A stretch of DNA of 42,859 bases from Gammaproteobacteria bacterium (GTDB taxonomy: Bacteria > Pseudomonadota > Gammaproteobacteria > Pseudomonadales > Azotimanducaceae), in assembly GCA_009843635.1 (NCBI GenBank), contig VYDB01000028.1, positions 1-42,859 of the forward strand, in the 5' to 3' direction. Positions 35,622 to 42,859 of this stretch are shown piece by piece. The position numbers were made by a program, and so were the translations under genes. Every line of letters starts with the position of its first letter. Position 1 is the stretch's first letter. The notes under the pieces were generated by a model that saw nothing but the letters and a program-made list of their open reading frames with translations, had not been told where the DNA came from and made no database searches.

Positions 35622-36866
35622 TCAACCTGCCGCAGCCTGGGCCTGCTCCGGCTCGCCGAGCGCCTCGAAGGCTGCATCGGCCACCTCCCAGGTGCGCTGC
35701 AGGTCGGCCTCGGTGTGGGCGATGGAGAGAAAGTGGTTGTGGTAGCCCAGGAGGTAAACGCCGCGCTTCACGCACTCGTCGATCCAAGCGAAATGGGTGT
35801 GCCGGCTGACGTTGGCCAAGCGGTAGTAGGGCATGGCTGGTATGCCGGAGGCGATGAGTTCATACCCGCGCTGGCCTGCCACCTTCACCAAGCCGTCGCT
35901 CAACTCGGTGCCGAGGTCCGTCATCTTGCCGACGGCGTCGATCTTGCCAAGCTCATCAAGGGTGGCCTTGGCCGCTGCCATGGGCGCGGCGTTGAAGAAC
36001 TGGGTGCCGGTGAAGTAAACGTCCTTGGCGGCGTCCTTGAGCGCGTCCGTGCCAACCAGGGCAGCCAAGGGATGGCCATTGCCGATCGCCTTGCCGAAGC
36101 AGACGAGGTCCGGCGTGAAGCCGTAGGCCACGTTGGAGCCGGCCCGGTGCAGGCGGAACCCGGAGCGCACGTCATCGACGATCAGCACGATGCCGTTGGC
36201 CCGGCACAGGGCCTCCATGCGCGCCCAGTAGCCCGGGGCCGGCAGTTCGTTGTCGGCGAACACCGGATGGTGGTAGGGCGACGAGATGAAGCAGGCGATC
36301 TCGCCGGGGTAGGCGCTGATGAGCTGCTCGAAGGCTCCAGCGTCGTTCCAGGGCACCTTGAGCACCTGTTCCAAGTCCGCCGGAATGGCGCCCGGGAAGC
36401 CCTCGCGCATCCAAGGCGCCACGCCATGGTAGCCGCCCTCAACCTTGACGATCTTGGCGCGGCCGGTGGCGGCTCGCGCCACCATGACGGCCAACCCCGT
36501 GGCATCGCCGCCGTTCTTGCCGAACAGCGCCCAGTCGGCGGCAGCCACCGTCTCCACCAAGGTCTCGGCCAACTCCACCATGATGGGCGCGGCCAGGCTG
36601 ACGGTGTTGCCGTGCCGCTGCTCGGCCGACACCGCCGCCTCGATGGCCGGGTGCCGGTAGCCCAGGATCATCGGCCCGTAGGCGCACATGTAGTCAATGT
36701 ACTCGTTGCCGTCCACGTCCCAGAAGTGGGCGCCCTCGGCCCTCGAGAAGAACTTCGGGCCGTCTGGGCGCACCGAGTAGCCATAGTGGCCGAAGATGCC
36801 GCCGGGGATCACCTCCTGGGCGCGGGCGTACAGGGCTTGGGAATGGCTGACATCGTAGGTATGCAT
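35622..36866 (-). CDS. Class III PLP-dependent aminotransferase (glutamate-1-semialdehyde aminomutase-like)
   Basis: A 414-residue fold-type I enzyme. The PLP lysine is Lys259 in LVCFGKAIGNGHPLAALV. The cofactor ring Asp lies in IVDDVRSGFRLH, and FWDVDGNEYIDYMCAYGP and FFSRAEG are class III marks. It is nearest to the glutamate-1-semialdehyde aminomutase group, yet PGGIFGHYGYSVRPDG and an unusual YHHPVFADNELP insert argue against a true HemL. It probably acts on an amino or keto acid not identifiable here. GGAG precedes the ATG. The GST gene follows two bases later, perhaps using the same pathway's intermediates. Confidence 0.83.
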   Translation of the reverse strand: MHTYDVSHSQALYARAQEVIPGGIFGHYGYSVRPDGPKFFSRAEGAHFWDVDGNEYIDYMCAYGPMILGYRHPAIEAAVSAEQRHGNTVSLAAPIMVELAETLVETVAAADWALFGKNGGDATGLAVMVARAATGRAKIVKVEGGYHGVAPWMREGFPGAIPADLEQVLKVPWNDAGAFEQLISAYPGEIACFISSPYHHPVFADNELPAPGYWARMEALCRANGIVLIVDDVRSGFRLHRAGSNVAYGFTPDLVCFGKAIGNGHPLAALVGTDALKDAAKDVYFTGTQFFNAAPMAAAKATLDELGKIDAVGKMTDLGTELSDGLVKVAGQRGYELIASGIPAMPYYRLANVSRHTHFAWIDECVKRGVYLLGYHNHFLSIAHTEADLQRTWEVADAAFEALGEPEQAQAAAG

Positions 36867-37047
36867 CGGGAAGGCTCCAGCTCAACGGCTTGCGATGCTA
36901 TGCCGTGGGGGCTTGGATTGCCAACATGGCGGTGGTGATCGACATTTGACGCTAACTGTTTCAAAAGGGTTTTAGGTCGTATCATCCGCCGCCATGAAGA
37001 TAGCGTTCTTCATCGAGAGGACCACTCAGCAGTTCAGCCTGTAGCGC

Positions 37048-37053
37048 TATACT
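37048..37053 (+). promoter_or_regulatory. -10-like hexamer before the Yip1-like gene
   Basis: TATACT ends six bases before the ATG, so a transcript from it would be nearly leaderless. No convincing -35 hexamer lies 17 bases upstream, and no FNR/ANR box (TTGAT-N4-ATCAA) was seen in the gap before this gene. Confidence 0.35.
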
Positions 37054-37059
37054 TGCCCC

Positions 37060-37674
37060 ATGTCCGATGCGTTGAGTTTCGCCGTGCTCACAAGGCTGGT
37101 TACGCAGCCGATGGCCGTCTTCAAGGCACTGTCCAAGAGCACGCCGGATGGCCATCGGGTCTTCTTCCAACTCATCGTTCCCCTAAGCCTCATTCCCCCC
37201 GTTTTGGCCTACGTCGGCGGTGCCACCTTTGGCTGGCGGCTGGGCGGCGGGGAGCCGTTGATGATGCCCGCCCGAAGCCTCACGCTCATTAGCCTCGCCT
37301 ACTTCTTCGCGCTGGTCTTCGGGTTGGTCAGCAGCGCCGCGGTGAGCACCTGGATGGCCGCCACCTACGGCGCCCAGCGGGCGTTCGGCACCCATCTGGC
37401 GCTCGCCGGCTTGGTGGCCACGCCGGTGATCCTGGCCAGCGCCGCCCATCTTGCGCCCCATGTGTTCGTCAACATGCTGGTTCTCATACCAGCGCTGATT
37501 TGGAGCCTGTACCTGCTCTACCGGGGCCTGCCGGAAGCGCTCGGCATCCCGCCGGAGCGGGGCATGTTGATGGCGTCGGCCTTGGCGGCCTACTTGCTGG
37601 TCGCCATAGTGAGCCTGCTCGGCATCACCGTGGTGCTCTGGAGCGGCGGCATCGGCCCCGCCATCGGGGTCTGA
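37060..37674 (+). CDS. Yip1-family integral membrane protein
   Basis: A 204-residue protein with about five membrane segments, for example LIVPLSLIPPVLAYVGGATF, LISLAYFFALVFGLVSS, LALAGLVATPVILASAAHL, MLVLIPALIWSLYLLYRGLP and LAAYLLVAIVSLLGITVVLW. The short cytoplasmic N-terminus ends in QPMAVFKAL, and the ALIWSLYLLYRGLPEALGIP segment is typical of bacterial Yip1/DUF1282 proteins. The function of these is unknown. It starts one base before ccoN, so it probably belongs to the oxidase transcript and may be the first gene of that operon. Confidence 0.78.
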   Translation: MSDALSFAVLTRLVTQPMAVFKALSKSTPDGHRVFFQLIVPLSLIPPVLAYVGGATFGWRLGGGEPLMMPARSLTLISLAYFFALVFGLVSSAAVSTWMAATYGAQRAFGTHLALAGLVATPVILASAAHLAPHVFVNMLVLIPALIWSLYLLYRGLPEALGIPPERGMLMASALAAYLLVAIVSLLGITVVLWSGGIGPAIGV

Positions 37675-37675
37675 G

Positions 37676-39109
37676 GTGGCCGACCGCACCAGCGGAGAGC
37701 GCTACCACGACCGGGTGGCGTCCTGGCTGACGGCCTTCGCAATGGCCTGGTCGATCGTCGGCATGCTGGCCGGCGTTTACGTCGCCGCCGAGCTGGTCTG
37801 GCCGACCATCGACTTTGGCCGCGAATGGCTCTCCTACGGGCGGCTGCGCACCCTGCACACCAACGCCGTGATCTTCGGCTTTGGCGTCTCCGCACTGATG
37901 GGCACCGCCTTCTACAGCGTCCAGCGCACCTGTCATGTGCCGCTGTTCGCGCCTCGCCTCGCCTGGTTCTGCGCACTGGCTTGGCAGGTGGGGGTGCTGG
38001 CGGGCGGCATCTCGCTGTTGGCGGGCTGGAACGGCGGCAAGGAGTACGCCGAACTGGAGTGGCCCTTCGACATTGCCATCACGGTGGTCTGGGTGTGCTT
38101 CGCGATCGTGTTCTTCGGCACCATCGCCAGGCGGCGCATCAAGCCGATCTACGTCTCCAACTGGTTCTACGGCGGGCTGATCATCGTCATCGCCATGCTG
38201 CACCTGGTCAACAGCCTGGCGATTCCGGTGACGCTGTCAAAGTCGTACTCGCTGTTCGCCGGGGCGCAGGACGCCATCGTGCAATGGTGGTACGGGCACA
38301 ACGCCGTCGGCTTTCTGCTGACCGGCGGCTTCCTGGGCATGCTGTACTACTTCCTGCCCAAGCACGCCGGGCGGCCGATCTGGAGCTACCGGCTGTCCAT
38401 CGTCGCCTTCTGGGCCTTCACCTACAGCTACATCTGGGCCGGACCCCACCACCTGCACTACAACGCCGTGCCGGAGTGGGTGCAGTCCTTGGGCATGGTG
38501 ATGAGCCTGGTGCTGCTGGCGCCTTCCTGGGCCACCATGGTCAACGGCGTGATGACGGTGGCCGGCGCTTGGCAGAAGCTGCGCACCGACCCGGCGCTGA
38601 AGTTCATCGTGCTGTCCTTGGCGTTCTATGGCTTGGCCACCTTTGAAGGACCGATGATGTCGATCAAGAGCGTCAACGTCGTCAGCCACTTCACCGATTG
38701 GACCATCGGCCACGTGCATTCGGGGGCGCTCGGCTGGAACGCCATGATCACTTTCGGCGCGTTCTACTTCCTGGTGCCCCGGCTGGTCGGGGCGAGCCTC
38801 TACAGCGTCAGGCTCGCCAACATCCACTTCTGGCTGGCGCTAGCGGGCACCATGCTGTACGTCCTGGCGATGTGGGGCGCCGGCGTCTCCCAAGGGCTGC
38901 TGTGGCTGAGCCTGGATGAAATCGGCGAACTCAGCTTCAGCTTCAAGGACATCATGGCGAGCATGGCGCCCTACTACGCCCTGCGGCTGGTGGCGGGAAT
39001 CATCTTCCTGGCCGGCGCCCTGCTGATGGCCTTCAATCTCGCCATGACCGGCAAAGGGCGGCGCACGGTTGCCGCATCGCCGCCAGCGGTAGGAGTGGAG
39101 GGGCCATGA
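37676..39109 (+). CDS. ccoN: cbb3-type cytochrome c oxidase subunit I
   Basis: Catalytic subunit of the high-affinity oxidase used at low oxygen, in the cytoplasmic membrane. The 477-residue protein has 12 likely membrane segments. Haem b ligands are in RTLHTNAVIFGFG and GHVHSGALGWNAM. The copper B histidines are in WWYGHNAVGFLL and the pair in WAGPHHLHYNA, and the cross-linked Tyr would be the one in TYSYIWAGPHH. The GTG start one base after the Yip1 stop gives the usual N-terminal length. ccoO follows with an ATGA overlap. Confidence 0.97.
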   Translation: MADRTSGERYHDRVASWLTAFAMAWSIVGMLAGVYVAAELVWPTIDFGREWLSYGRLRTLHTNAVIFGFGVSALMGTAFYSVQRTCHVPLFAPRLAWFCALAWQVGVLAGGISLLAGWNGGKEYAELEWPFDIAITVVWVCFAIVFFGTIARRRIKPIYVSNWFYGGLIIVIAMLHLVNSLAIPVTLSKSYSLFAGAQDAIVQWWYGHNAVGFLLTGGFLGMLYYFLPKHAGRPIWSYRLSIVAFWAFTYSYIWAGPHHLHYNAVPEWVQSLGMVMSLVLLAPSWATMVNGVMTVAGAWQKLRTDPALKFIVLSLAFYGLATFEGPMMSIKSVNVVSHFTDWTIGHVHSGALGWNAMITFGAFYFLVPRLVGASLYSVRLANIHFWLALAGTMLYVLAMWGAGVSQGLLWLSLDEIGELSFSFKDIMASMAPYYALRLVAGIIFLAGALLMAFNLAMTGKGRRTVAASPPAVGVEGP

Positions 39110-39732
39110 ACGCCGTCGATCTGCACCGGAAGCTGGAACGCAACAGCGGCTTGCTGATCTTCGGCATCCTGTTCGTCTCCGCCATCGGCGGCCTGGTGCA
39201 GGTGCTGCCGAGCGTGCTGCAGGACGACTTGGTCACGCCTGGGCCTGGCACCCAGCCCTACGGCCCGGTGCAGTTGGCCGGGCGCGACCTCTACATCCGG
39301 GAGGGCTGCAGCACCTGCCATTCGCAGCAGGTGCGACCCCTGCTGGCGGAGGTCAAGCGTTACGGGCCCTACTCCAAGGCGGGGGAGTCCGCCTATGACC
39401 GGCCCTTTTTGTGGGGGTCCAAGCGCACCGGGCCGGACCTGCACCGCATCGGCGGCAAGTACACCGATGTCTGGCAGCGGATGCATCTGCTTGATCCGCG
39501 CAGCGTTGTGCCGGACTCCATCATGCCCGGCTACCCATGGCTCGCCGAGCGGGCGGCGGACGCCGATGGCAGCATCCAGTCGAAGATGCGGGCGCTGCGC
39601 CGTCTCGGCCATCCCTACACCGATGCCGACATCGAAGCGGCACCCGCCGCCTTGGCCGGCCTCAAGGAGGTCGATGCCTTGGTGGCCTACCTGCAAGCGT
39701 TGCGCGCGCCCCCTGCGGAGATCACGCCATGA
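39106..39732 (+). CDS. ccoO: cbb3-type cytochrome c oxidase subunit II (mono-haem)
   Basis: A 208-residue membrane-anchored cytochrome c that passes electrons to CcoN. One N-terminal membrane segment (LLIFGILFVSAIGGLVQVLP) precedes the haem c site CSTCH (Cys68, Cys71, His72). The distal Met is probably in DSIMPGYPWL. GRDLYIREGCSTCHSQQVRP and RTGPDLHRIGGKY are CcoO signatures. Start and stop both overlap their neighbours by four bases. Confidence 0.96.
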   Translation: MNAVDLHRKLERNSGLLIFGILFVSAIGGLVQVLPSVLQDDLVTPGPGTQPYGPVQLAGRDLYIREGCSTCHSQQVRPLLAEVKRYGPYSKAGESAYDRPFLWGSKRTGPDLHRIGGKYTDVWQRMHLLDPRSVVPDSIMPGYPWLAERAADADGSIQSKMRALRRLGHPYTDADIEAAPAALAGLKEVDALVAYLQALRAPPAEITP

Positions 39733-39893
39733 CCTGGTTCATTTTCGCGGGCGACATGCTGGTGATGGCCTTCATGGCGGCGCTCGCCGTCTGGGTGCTG
39801 TGGGGCGGTTCCAGCGAGGCGGTCGATGAGGCCGCTCGAATTCCCTTGCAGGATGAACTGGACGGCATGAAGGACGATCCCGGCGATGGCTGA
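39729..39893 (+). CDS. ccoQ: cbb3-type oxidase small subunit CcoQ
   Basis: A 54-residue protein with one membrane helix (WFIFAGDMLVMAFMAALAVW) and a short acidic tail. Its place between ccoO and ccoP is the usual place of ccoQ, whose product stabilises the oxidase in some species. The sequence itself is poorly conserved across bacteria, so the call rests mainly on position and size. ATGA overlaps ccoO; the end overlaps ccoP by eight bases. Confidence 0.85.
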   Translation: MTWFIFAGDMLVMAFMAALAVWVLWGGSSEAVDEAARIPLQDELDGMKDDPGDG

Positions 39894-40794
39894 GCTGCCG
39901 AGCGCGTTCTGGAGCGGCTGGGTGGCGGTCATCACCGTCGCCAGCCTGATTGGCGTCTTTTGGCTGATCTACAGCGTCTATTTCACCACCGGCAGGGATG
40001 CCGAGGAGCCAAGCCCAGTCTGGGACGGCAACCTGCAGGAAGGTGAGCACCCGGCCCCGCTGTGGTGGTTTTGGCTGATCTTCGCCTCCCTGGTCATCTC
40101 CGTGATTTACCTCATGCTGTACCCAGGCCTCGGGGCGTTCGGCGGTGCCCTGAATTGGTCCCAAGGCGGGGAGATCGACCGGCGCCTGAATCGCTATCAA
40201 ACCGAGTTCGGCCCTGTGCGGCGGTTGGTGGCCGAGGCCCAACTCGCCACCTTGCAGGATGACGCCAAGCTCATGGCATCGGCGCAGCGGATTTACGATC
40301 GCAACTGCGCGGTATGCCACGCCTACGATGCCGGGGGACAAGCCAACCTCTTCCCAAGCCTCACCGACGCGGCCTGGCAATGGGGCGGCGAGGCGGCGCA
40401 AATCGAGCACTCCATACGCCATGGCCGCTTGGCCGTCATGGTCGGCTGGGAAGCCGCGCTCGGCGAGCCGGCCATCGACGCACTGACCGACTACACCTTG
40501 GCGCTCGGCAACGGCGCCGCCCAAGGCCACCCCGGCGAGTTGCCGTACATGCAGTACTGCGCCGCCTGCCACGGCGCGGACGGCAGCGGCAACCCCTTGC
40601 TCGGCGCACCGGACCTCACCGACGACTTAAGCCTCTACGGTCAATCCCCGGCCGCCATCCGCCACTCCATCGCCCAAGGCCGCAGCGGCGAGATGCCCGC
40701 CTTCGGCGAGCGGCTGGACGACACCCAGATTCGGCTGCTGGTGGCTTGGCTGATGCGGCCCGCCACTGCGAACCCAGTCACTGGCGAACCTTGA
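39886..40794 (+). CDS. ccoP: cbb3-type cytochrome c oxidase subunit III (di-haem)
   Basis: The 302-residue entry subunit for electrons. Two membrane segments are present (VAVITVASLIGVFWLIYSVY and WFWLIFASLVISVIYLMLYP), as in the two-helix type of pseudomonads. Two class I haem c domains follow: CAVCH at 141-145 and CAACH at 225-229, the second with GADGSGNPLLGAPDLTDD. A late Met (SGEMPAFGERL) is the expected haem ligand. No ccoGHIS maturation genes are downstream in this window. Confidence 0.96.
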   Translation: MAELPSAFWSGWVAVITVASLIGVFWLIYSVYFTTGRDAEEPSPVWDGNLQEGEHPAPLWWFWLIFASLVISVIYLMLYPGLGAFGGALNWSQGGEIDRRLNRYQTEFGPVRRLVAEAQLATLQDDAKLMASAQRIYDRNCAVCHAYDAGGQANLFPSLTDAAWQWGGEAAQIEHSIRHGRLAVMVGWEAALGEPAIDALTDYTLALGNGAAQGHPGELPYMQYCAACHGADGSGNPLLGAPDLTDDLSLYGQSPAAIRHSIAQGRSGEMPAFGERLDDTQIRLLVAWLMRPATANPVTGEP

Positions 40795-40827
40795 AATCTG
40801 AACACATCACGTTCATATTTCAATGCC

Positions 40828-41989
40828 ATGGAAGTCAAAAGAACACGCCACCTGCGCCGCGTGAGGCTGCTGCTCAGGGAGTTTCCCGTGGTTGCCTTGA
40901 TCGGCGCCCGGCAAGTCGGCAAGACGACGCTCGCCCGGCAGCTAACAGCGGCGCGCAAAGGGCCTACGACCTGGTTCGACTTGGAGAACCCCGCCGACTT
41001 GGCTCGGCTGGCCGATCCCGGCCTGGAATTGCGCCCCCTTAAGGGGCCTCGTTGTTCTCGATGAAGTTCAGCGGCTGCCGGAGGTGTTTCCGCTGCTGCG
41101 CACTTTGGCCGACCGCCCCCGAACGCCAGCCCGTTTTCTGGTTCTAGGCAGCGCGTCGCCGCGCCTGCTGCGGCAGACTTCCGAAACGCTGGCCGGACGG
41201 GTGGCCTTCCACGAACTCGAAGGCTTTGGGCTGAACGAAGTCGCTGAAACGGAGCGCCTGTGGCTGCGCGGCGGGTTTCCCCGCTCCTACTTGGCAGGCT
41301 CCGAGCCGGCCAGCCGCCGTTGGCGAAACGCCTTCATCGACACCTTCCTGTCCCGTGACGTTCCCGACTTCGGCGGGGCCATCCCGCCCGCCACGCTGCG
41401 CCGGTTCTGGACCATGCTGGCGCATTGGCACGGCGAGGTCTGGAACGGGGCGGAATTCGGCCGGGCGTTCGGAGTGTCCCATACGACCATCAGACGTTAC
41501 CTGGACCTGCTCACCTCGTTGTTCGTCGTTCGCCAACTGCCGCCCTGGTTCGAGAACGTCGCCAAGCGGCAGGTGCGCTCGCCCAAGGTCTATGTGGCGG
41601 ACTCCGGCATTCTCCATGCGCTGCTCAACCTGTCGGCGCGTGAGGACGTTGTCTCGCACCCCAAGGTGGGCGCTTCCTGGGAGGGCTTCGTCATTGGCCA
41701 AGCCATGCAGTTGCTCGCGGCAGGTCCCGATCAATGCTTCCACTGGTCCACCCACAGCGGCGCGTCGGTGGACCTGCTCGTCGCCGCCGGAAGCAGCCGC
41801 TACGGCTTCGAGGTGAAGCGCAGTGAGGCCCCTCGGCTCACGCCATCCATGCGCTCGGCCTTTGACACCCTTCGCCTGGACCGGCTGGATGTCGTGCACG
41901 CTGGCACGCAACGCTATCGGTTGGCGCCCAACATCGACGCCATGCCAGCCGCTGACTTGGCGGCGGCGCTTCGGCCCTTGCGTCAGTAG
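40828..41989 (+). pseudogene. DUF4143-type AAA ATPase, frameshifted
   Basis: The gene is read in two frames. The first part has the P-loop LIGARQVGKTTLARQL and ends early at 41064. The second begins with the Walker B strand LVVLDEVQRLPEVFPLLR and runs to the stop. Dropping one C at 41047-41048 joins LRPLKG to LVVLDEVQ and gives one 386-residue protein, the normal size of the family. The C-terminal part contains SGASVDLLV and FEVKRSEAPRL, matching the PD-(D/E)XK-like DUF4143 fold. Family function is unknown. The break may be a mutation, an assembly error or, less likely, programmed slippage. Confidence 0.82.
41035..41046. repeat. Perfect 12-bp palindrome at the frameshift
   Basis: CCCCTTAAGGGG is self-complementary and ends directly before the extra C that breaks the ATPase frame. 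Such a sequence can fold and is prone to indels and to base-calling mistakes. Confidence 0.7.
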
Positions 41990-42033
41990 GCGCGTCCGCT
42001 GCGGACAAGCCGCCGAACGGGAAGGGGCCGCCT

Positions 42034-42049
42034 GCGCCGGAACCGGCGC
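42034..42049. repeat. Inverted repeat between the ATPase and the repeat protein
   Basis: GCGCCGG and CCGGCGC face each other around AA, in the 85-base gap between two convergent genes. A bidirectional terminator would lie here, but the loop is very small and there is no T-run. Confidence 0.3.
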
Positions 42050-42074
42050 GCGGGCATCATTTCCCGGCGCCGTT

Positions 42075-42859
42075 TCATTCGGGGGCGCGGGCTGAGAGGT
42101 TGGCGAGGTGGCCGGTGGGGGACTCCAGCAGGCTCATGACCCGGATGGGCCGGTCGGCGGTGACCCGCAGCCGCCACTTGCCCCGCCCGTCGCCGAGCGC
42201 CCCCTCGAAGCCGTCGCCGCCAGCCTCCAGCTCGGCCGCGGCCAGCGTGCGGGCGGTGTTGGCCGGCAGCGTCAGCCGCACCTCCGCGGCCCCCGGCTCC
42301 CCGGCGTCGTCGGCGCCGGCCACCGTCACCTGGGCGGGCTCCGGCCCGGGGTTCACCAGCCGCAGCAGGCCGACCTGGCGCCAGTTGCTGCCGGGGTTGA
42401 GGAAGTCCACCCGGTGCGCCCCGTCCGCGAGCGGCGCCAGCGCGTTCATGCCGGTCACGAACCCGTCGTCCAGGTGGCGCAGGTAGGCCAGCACGACGAC
42501 CGCCGACGGCGCCTCGGCCTCAAGCCGCCAGTGCCCCTCGCCGGGGCCGGTGCCAAGGGGCAGGCCCTTGCGCGGCGCGCCGTTCTCAAGGTCGTGGGAG
42601 TTCAGGTGGACCGCCTGCCCTGCCCCAACCGCCAGCGTCACCGCCGGGTAGTTGGCTCCGGCGTCGTCCACGGCCTCGATGCGGACCTCGGCCTCTTCGG
42701 CGTCGCGGTTGATGATCCGCAGGAAGCCCTGCCGCCGGTTCGGGTCGGACGCCGACGGAAACAGCGGCACCAGGGTTCTCGCCGTGCCGTCGTCCGCCTC
42801 CGTGCGCGGGGCGGTTGCCGCCGACAGGTTGGCCAGGTGGCCGGTCGGCGACTCCAGCA
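42075..42859 (-). CDS. C-terminus of a long tandem-repeat protein, open at the window edge
   Basis: The frame stays open through the right edge, so only the last 261 codons or so are seen. Two similar modules of about 115 residues alternate. The first has GFLRIINRDAEEAEVRIEAV, then HWRLEAEAPSAVVVLAYLRH; the second has GLLRLVNPGPEPAQVTVAGA, then KWRLRVTADRPIRVMSLLES. Each module ends in a phrase such as ESPTGHLANLSA, which occurs again at the edge, so the full unit is 243 residues. The modules look like beta sandwiches rich in Val, Ala and Asp, which suits an exposed or secreted protein. Its function and its N-terminal domain are unknown. Confidence 0.75.
   Translation of the reverse strand, partial: LESPTGHLANLSAATAPRTEADDGTARTLVPLFPSASDPNRRQGFLRIINRDAEEAEVRIEAVDDAGANYPAVTLAVGAGQAVHLNSHDLENGAPRKGLPLGTGPGEGHWRLEAEAPSAVVVLAYLRHLDDGFVTGMNALAPLADGAHRVDFLNPGSNWRQVGLLRLVNPGPEPAQVTVAGADDAGEPGAAEVRLTLPANTARTLAAAELEAGGDGFEGALGDGRGKWRLRVTADRPIRVMSLLESPTGHLANLSARAPE
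42097..42130. repeat. Direct repeat, inner copy
   Basis: These 34 bases recur at 42826-42859 with only three mismatches and encode ESPTGHLANLS on the minus strand. The period is 729 bases. The outer copy ends exactly at the window edge. Confidence 0.8.
42826..42859. repeat. Direct repeat, outer copy at the edge
   Basis: The partner of the copy at 42097-42130. That the window stops inside the repeat suggests an assembler could not pass it. Confidence 0.8.

Noticed and set aside
35622-36866. Calling the aminotransferase hemL
   Set aside because: It shares class III features, but its N-terminal and middle segments differ from true glutamate-1-semialdehyde aminomutase and it lies beside a GST gene rather than haem genes.
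36913-36924. TTGG-ATTG-CCAA as a possible FNR or CRP-like site
   Set aside because: It does not match the FNR consensus (TTGAT-N4-ATCAA), is too short for CRP, and is far from the oxidase genes.
35715-36938. 407-codon open frame antisense to the class III aminotransferase
   Set aside because: Shadow of the aminotransferase gene; no family features.
36994-37044. 16-codon frame with an ATG before the Yip1-like gene
   Set aside because: No ribosome site and no conserved content visible; it ends just before the -10-like box. It could be a leader peptide but nothing supports that.
41064-41084. Programmed frameshift in the DUF4143 ATPase
   Set aside because: The extra C follows a palindrome but there is no classic slippery heptamer or internal ribosome-like signal; mutation or sequence error is simpler.

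Overview
The window looks like one complete contig of a GC-rich (roughly two-thirds GC by eye) uncultured gammaproteobacterium. Several gene orders point there: divergent rpiA/ilvA; a 6S RNA gene directly before fau; glnE-ilvE-waaF-waaC-waaG-waaP; lgt-thyA-folA; and ccoNOQP. As I recall it, the glnE-to-waaP order and the 6S RNA sequence are close to those of Pseudomonas, and HemB is of the cysteine-poor Pseudomonas type. Both edges end inside repetitive DNA: a transposase fragment at the left and a tandem-repeat protein gene at the right. That is how a short-read assembly typically breaks. Coding density is very high, and most intergenic gaps are under 200 bases. I saw no tRNA, rRNA or CRISPR array.

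Layout. 1-0.85 kb: 3' part of an ISXO2-like transposase, then AT-richer DNA with no recognised gene. 0.85-5.3 kb: glutamine amidotransferase and rpiA (minus), ilvA (plus), then ssrS (6S RNA)-fau-def (minus). 5.4-10 kb: a TonB-dependent receptor followed at once by the orphaned C-terminus of a PQQ dehydrogenase, an exported PDZ protein (minus) and hemB. 10-19 kb: a minus-strand block of glnE, ilvE and the LPS inner-core genes waaF-waaC-waaG-waaP, ending in a protein with two kinase-like domains. 19.2-21.1 kb: a compositionally different island with a predicted PD-(D/E)XK endonuclease and a convergent, overlapping DNA methyltransferase. The methyltransferase has a promoter-like sequence with two GACGTC palindromes in its spacer. 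21.1-26.1 kb: a secreted SRPBCC-like protein, argE, argA and ilvD. 26.1-28.5 kb: RRM protein, VOC protein, GNAT and hemE. 28.5-34.1 kb (minus): a membrane-anchored class III cyclase and the tightly overlapping operon lgt-thyA-folA-AcoX-like kinase-fabV. 34.2-36.9 kb: NRDE protein, GST and a class III aminotransferase. 37.0-40.8 kb: a Yip1-like membrane protein and the cbb3 oxidase ccoNOQP. 40.8-42.0 kb: a DUF4143-type ATPase broken by a one-base frameshift at a perfect palindrome. 42.1 kb to the end: C-terminus of a protein built from long repeats.

Most of the window is housekeeping: branched-chain amino acids (ilvA, ilvE, ilvD), arginine (argE, argA), haem (hemB, hemE), folate/dTMP (fau, folA, thyA), nitrogen control (glnE), lipoprotein and LPS maturation, and microaerobic respiration. 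The less ordinary items are the restriction-modification island and its promoter, the AcoX-like kinase between folA and fabV, the dehydrogenase remnant behind the TonB receptor, the tandem kinase protein, and the repeat protein at the right edge. All assignments rest on reading the sequence and on remembered family features; no database search was run.
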